Source of the DNA: an uncultured Ruminococcus sp.
GTDB lineage: Bacteria > Bacillota > Clostridia > Oscillospirales > Ruminococcaceae
NCBI GenBank assembly: GCA_910576995.1
Contig: CAJTLC010000009.1
Location: forward strand, 1-64,000
Direction of reading: 5' to 3'
DNA length: 64,000 nucleotides
The translations under genes were made by a program, and so were the position numbers. Positions 61,712 through 64,000 of the stretch are shown piece by piece. The notes under the pieces were generated by a model. That model saw only the letters and a list, made by a program, of their open reading frames with translations. It was not told the origin of the DNA and made no database searches. Numbering within the stretch: position 1 is the first letter of the stretch; the number at the start of each line of letters is the position of its first letter.

Positions 61712-61759
61712 ATTTGTCACCTCGAAAACATTATTGCCGGCAATCGAAAATTTATACTT

Positions 61760-61778
61760 AGAGCCTGTTCAGTATCTT
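61760..61778. repeat. Solo family A end
   Basis: AGAGCCTGTTCAGTATCTT matches the left end of the copy at 49152, but no matching right end or interior follows. 61712-61841 otherwise holds nothing recognisable. Confidence 0.55.
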
Positions 61779-61841
61779 ACATCTACTGTAAAGTGCGCAA
61801 TAGATGAATAATATGTATTTTCTGACATTTTTAACTTTTAC

Positions 61842-61870
61842 TTGACACTTATGCCGCATAATGTTATAAT
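61842..61870 (+). promoter_or_regulatory. Promoter of the CapD-type gene
   Basis: TTGACA (61842-61847), 17-bp spacer, TATAAT (61865-61870); perfect consensus. Confidence 0.88.
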
Positions 61871-61903
61871 TAAAGCAGCAAATCTTTTTTGTGGAGGTAT
61901 ATT

Positions 61904-63868
61904 ATGAAACAGTTTTTTTCAAAATATGCGGCAAAGTTTCTGATCAGAAAAATAACGCTGATCTTAGCCGACGCCTTTATTGTCATCAGCGCCGCGCTTA
62001 TAACGGATTTCATTCTGTCATTTTCGGATAATTCAATTTCAAATTCCGAAATGATCATTCCCATAGTGATCAGCACTGTATGCTGCTTCGCGTTTTTGTT
62101 TATTTTCGGCGCATACAGCAAAATGTGGAGATATTCCAAACCAAAAGATTACTGTTCATGTATAGCAGGTTCGATAATGGGTATATCTTCAACATGGCTT
62201 TTTAATATGATCTGTACCGGAGATTCGGTAAAGCTTCCCTATTTTGTGTTACATATGCTGCTTACTACCGTGGGCGTATCGATGTTTCGTTTGCTGTTTC
62301 GCTCGGCATTTATCGATATTTCCGATAAAAAGAAAAATTCTGAAAACAATATGCGGACAATGATCATAGGCGGAGGTCAGGCTTGTAAAATGCTTCTTAA
62401 AGAGATACGCAATTCTCAGAATTCCGCCTGCTGCGACGGAAAAACTACTTCATGCTATGACCCTGTATGTATAATTGACGACGACAGAAATAAAATCGGC
62501 AGTTCGATCGAAGACGTTGAAATAGTCGGTTCTACTTATGATATACCGAAATTTATTAATGAAAAGGATATCGAACTTATCATTTTTGCAATTCCATCAT
62601 GCCTTGAAGACGAGCGAAAGCGGATTCTGAACATCTGCTCGGAAACAGGCAAACCGGTTAAAAAACTTCCGTTTATCGGAAATCTCATCTTCGACGAAAA
62701 TAAGCCAACGCTGCTTAATCAAGTACATGACATCAATGTCGAAGATCTTTTAGGTCGCGATCCCATAAAATTTGACAGCCGCGAGATCAGCAATTTTATC
62801 GGAGGAAAAGTTTGTATGGTCACGGGAGGAGGCGGTTCGATAGGTTCGGAACTGGTTCGTCAGATCGCCAAATACTCACCAAAGAAAATTATTATCGTCG
62901 ATATTTATGAAAACAATGCTTACGATATCCAACAGGAATTGACTATGGAATACGGCGATAGTCTCGATCTTGTGACGCTTATTGCATCCGTTCGCGATTA
63001 TTACAGAATGAACCAGATTTTCGCCAAGCATAAGCCGCAGGTCGTGTTTCACGCCGCTGCTCACAAACACGTTCCGCTTATGGAAGCTTCTCCCATGGAA
63101 GCGATAAAGAACAACATCATTGGCACTTTTAATACCGCAACTCTTGCTCAGTTTCATAAAATCGAAAAATTTGTCATGATATCTACTGATAAAGCGGTAA
63201 ATCCCACTAATGTAATGGGCGCGTCCAAACGCTGCTGTGAAATGATCGTTCAGTATCTTGCACAGCAAAATGAAGGCTGCACTGAATTTGTCACTACAAG
63301 ATTCGGAAATGTTCTCGGCTCAAACGGCTCGGTTATACCGCTTTTCAAGCGTCAGATAGAGCAGGGCAAGCCAGTTACGGTCACGCACCGTGATATTATC
63401 CGCTATTTTATGACTATTCCAGAAGCGGTAAGTCTTGTTATGGAAGCGGCTGCCATTGCTGAAGGCGGCGAAATTTTTGTGCTTGATATGGGCAAGCCCG
63501 TGCGCATAATCACTCTCGCCGAAAATCTTATTCGTATGTACGGAAAAGTTCCCTATGTTGATGTACCTATCGAATTTACAGGGCTTCGTCCGGGCGAAAA
63601 GATTAAGGAAGAACTGCTTATGGATGAAGAGGGACTGCAAAAGACGTCGAACAAGCTTATTTTCATAGGAAAGCAGATTGAGATCGACGAATCGACATTT
63701 GCACAAAGACTGCGCGAACTTCGCGACGCTGCCGAAAAAAATGACGAGCGTCTTGCAATAAACGCTCTCCATAAAATGGTTCCGACGTTCATTACTCCCG
63801 AAGAATTTAACAATAAGCTGATAAATAATAAAAGTCATCAGAAGGATGCTTCCGAGATTTCCGCATAA
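61904..63868 (+). CDS. CapD/WbpM-type nucleoside-diphosphate-sugar dehydratase/epimerase
   Basis: A 654-aa inner-membrane enzyme of surface polysaccharide synthesis, acting on UDP-GlcNAc-type sugars. Four N-terminal membrane helices (about residues 10-125), a Rossmann CoA-binding-like domain (MIIGGGQACKMLL), then the SDR domain with GGGGSIGSELVRQI and TDKAVNPTNVMGASK, where the catalytic Tyr position is Met, as usual in this family. GGAGG fixes the ATG at 61904. A terminator follows and the gene is monocistronic. Confidence 0.92.
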   Translation: MKQFFSKYAAKFLIRKITLILADAFIVISAALITDFILSFSDNSISNSEMIIPIVISTVCCFAFLFIFGAYSKMWRYSKPKDYCSCIAGSIMGISSTWLFNMICTGDSVKLPYFVLHMLLTTVGVSMFRLLFRSAFIDISDKKKNSENNMRTMIIGGGQACKMLLKEIRNSQNSACCDGKTTSCYDPVCIIDDDRNKIGSSIEDVEIVGSTYDIPKFINEKDIELIIFAIPSCLEDERKRILNICSETGKPVKKLPFIGNLIFDENKPTLLNQVHDINVEDLLGRDPIKFDSREISNFIGGKVCMVTGGGGSIGSELVRQIAKYSPKKIIIVDIYENNAYDIQQELTMEYGDSLDLVTLIASVRDYYRMNQIFAKHKPQVVFHAAAHKHVPLMEASPMEAIKNNIIGTFNTATLAQFHKIEKFVMISTDKAVNPTNVMGASKRCCEMIVQYLAQQNEGCTEFVTTRFGNVLGSNGSVIPLFKRQIEQGKPVTVTHRDIIRYFMTIPEAVSLVMEAAAIAEGGEIFVLDMGKPVRIITLAENLIRMYGKVPYVDVPIEFTGLRPGEKIKEELLMDEEGLQKTSNKLIFIGKQIEIDESTFAQRLRELRDAAEKNDERLAINALHKMVPTFITPEEFNNKLINNKSHQKDASEISA

Positions 63869-63870
63869 AC

Positions 63871-63905
63871 AAAAAGCTGTCTCCTATACGAGACAGCTTT
63901 TTTAT
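63871..63905. terminator. Bidirectional terminator
   Basis: 13-bp stem (63871-63883 with 63890-63902) and T runs on both strands, between the CapD-type gene and the convergent partial gene. Confidence 0.85.
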
Positions 63906-64000
63906 TAACGCAAATTTTTATTATAAAATCTTCCAACGGATTCTATGGCGGAAAGTCCGACAAATACAGATATCGTGCATATAATGGATACGGCGTACAG
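63905..64000 (-). CDS. C-terminal fragment of a membrane protein running off the window
   Basis: An open minus-strand frame enters at 64000 and stops at 63905. The visible 31 residues include a hydrophobic helix (VSIICTISVFVGLSAI) and a basic end (GRFYNKNLR). Too short to name; the neighbourhood suggests envelope or polysaccharide export. Confidence 0.45.
   Translation of the reverse strand: MYAVSIICTISVFVGLSAIESVGRFYNKNLR

Overview
The window looks like chromosome from a spore-forming, Ruminococcus-like member of the Clostridia (Oscillospiraceae). Four things point there: a complete spoIIAA-spoIIAB-sigF operon, a secreted leucine-rich-repeat protein ending in a type I dockerin, moderate GC with AT-rich promoters close to the TTGACA/TATAAT consensus, and gene orders typical of Firmicutes (rplS-lepB-rbgA-rnhB-yraN, tig-clpP-clpX, rnjA-gdpP-rplI-dnaB-tilS-ftsH). 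No rRNA, tRNA, CRISPR array, transposase or integrase is visible.

Layout. 1-5.4 kb is accessory: a lipoprotein esterase, a protein with the zinc-ligand pattern of phospholipase C, a dockerin/LRR secreted protein and a patatin-like lipase. 5.5-12 kb is proteolysis and folding: a lone double-AAA Clp ATPase, a tiny cysteine-rich membrane peptide, then tig-clpP-clpX. 12-21.5 kb is a long leftward block: metallophosphoesterase, thrC, yraN, rnhB, rbgA, two signal peptidases, rplS with a long leader, the TIGR03936/TIGR03960 pair, cdd and a DUF896 gene. 21.9-25.5 kb runs rightward with lepA, two small membrane proteins and hemW, meeting the leftward spoIIA operon. 27.3-33.6 kb carries a flavin reductase, a BofC-like protein, a class A penicillin-binding protein, an RNA methyltransferase, a ComF-family protein and a C_GCAxxG_C_C protein. 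33.7-36.2 kb is a zinc/manganese-type ABC transporter with a Fur-family box at its promoter. 36.4-38.5 kb holds an FkbM methyltransferase, a PH-domain protein and a two-gene phage-like relic. 38.6-47.4 kb is the ftsH-to-rnjA housekeeping block. 48-57.8 kb is mostly membrane and sensing: a degenerate phosphohexomutase, an AGCS symporter, two bacterial PH-domain proteins, a giant DUF2157-like membrane protein and a two-component system. 57.8-64 kb holds a metallophosphoesterase broken by one in-frame TGA, thrH, a TetR-CPBP pair with a visible operator, a Fur-family regulator and a CapD-type sugar-nucleotide dehydratase.

The most unusual signal is non-coding. The intergenic spaces carry at least five families of short palindromic elements (about 75-240 bp, no ORF) with terminal inverted repeats. 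One family (A) has five near-complete copies, one of them split by a nested second element, plus solo ends. Another (C) has two full copies in which an internal hairpin sits at the same place with different sequence but intact pairing. Several copies lie within a few bases of stop codons, and one supplies the stop codon of a gene. No wholly new multi-gene defence or metabolic system was found. The best leads for undescribed biology are these elements, the phosphohexomutase pseudoenzyme, the phospholipase/LRR-dockerin/patatin cluster, the DUF2157-sensor cluster, and a hairpin that appears to bring a distant ribosome binding site to the penicillin-binding protein start.
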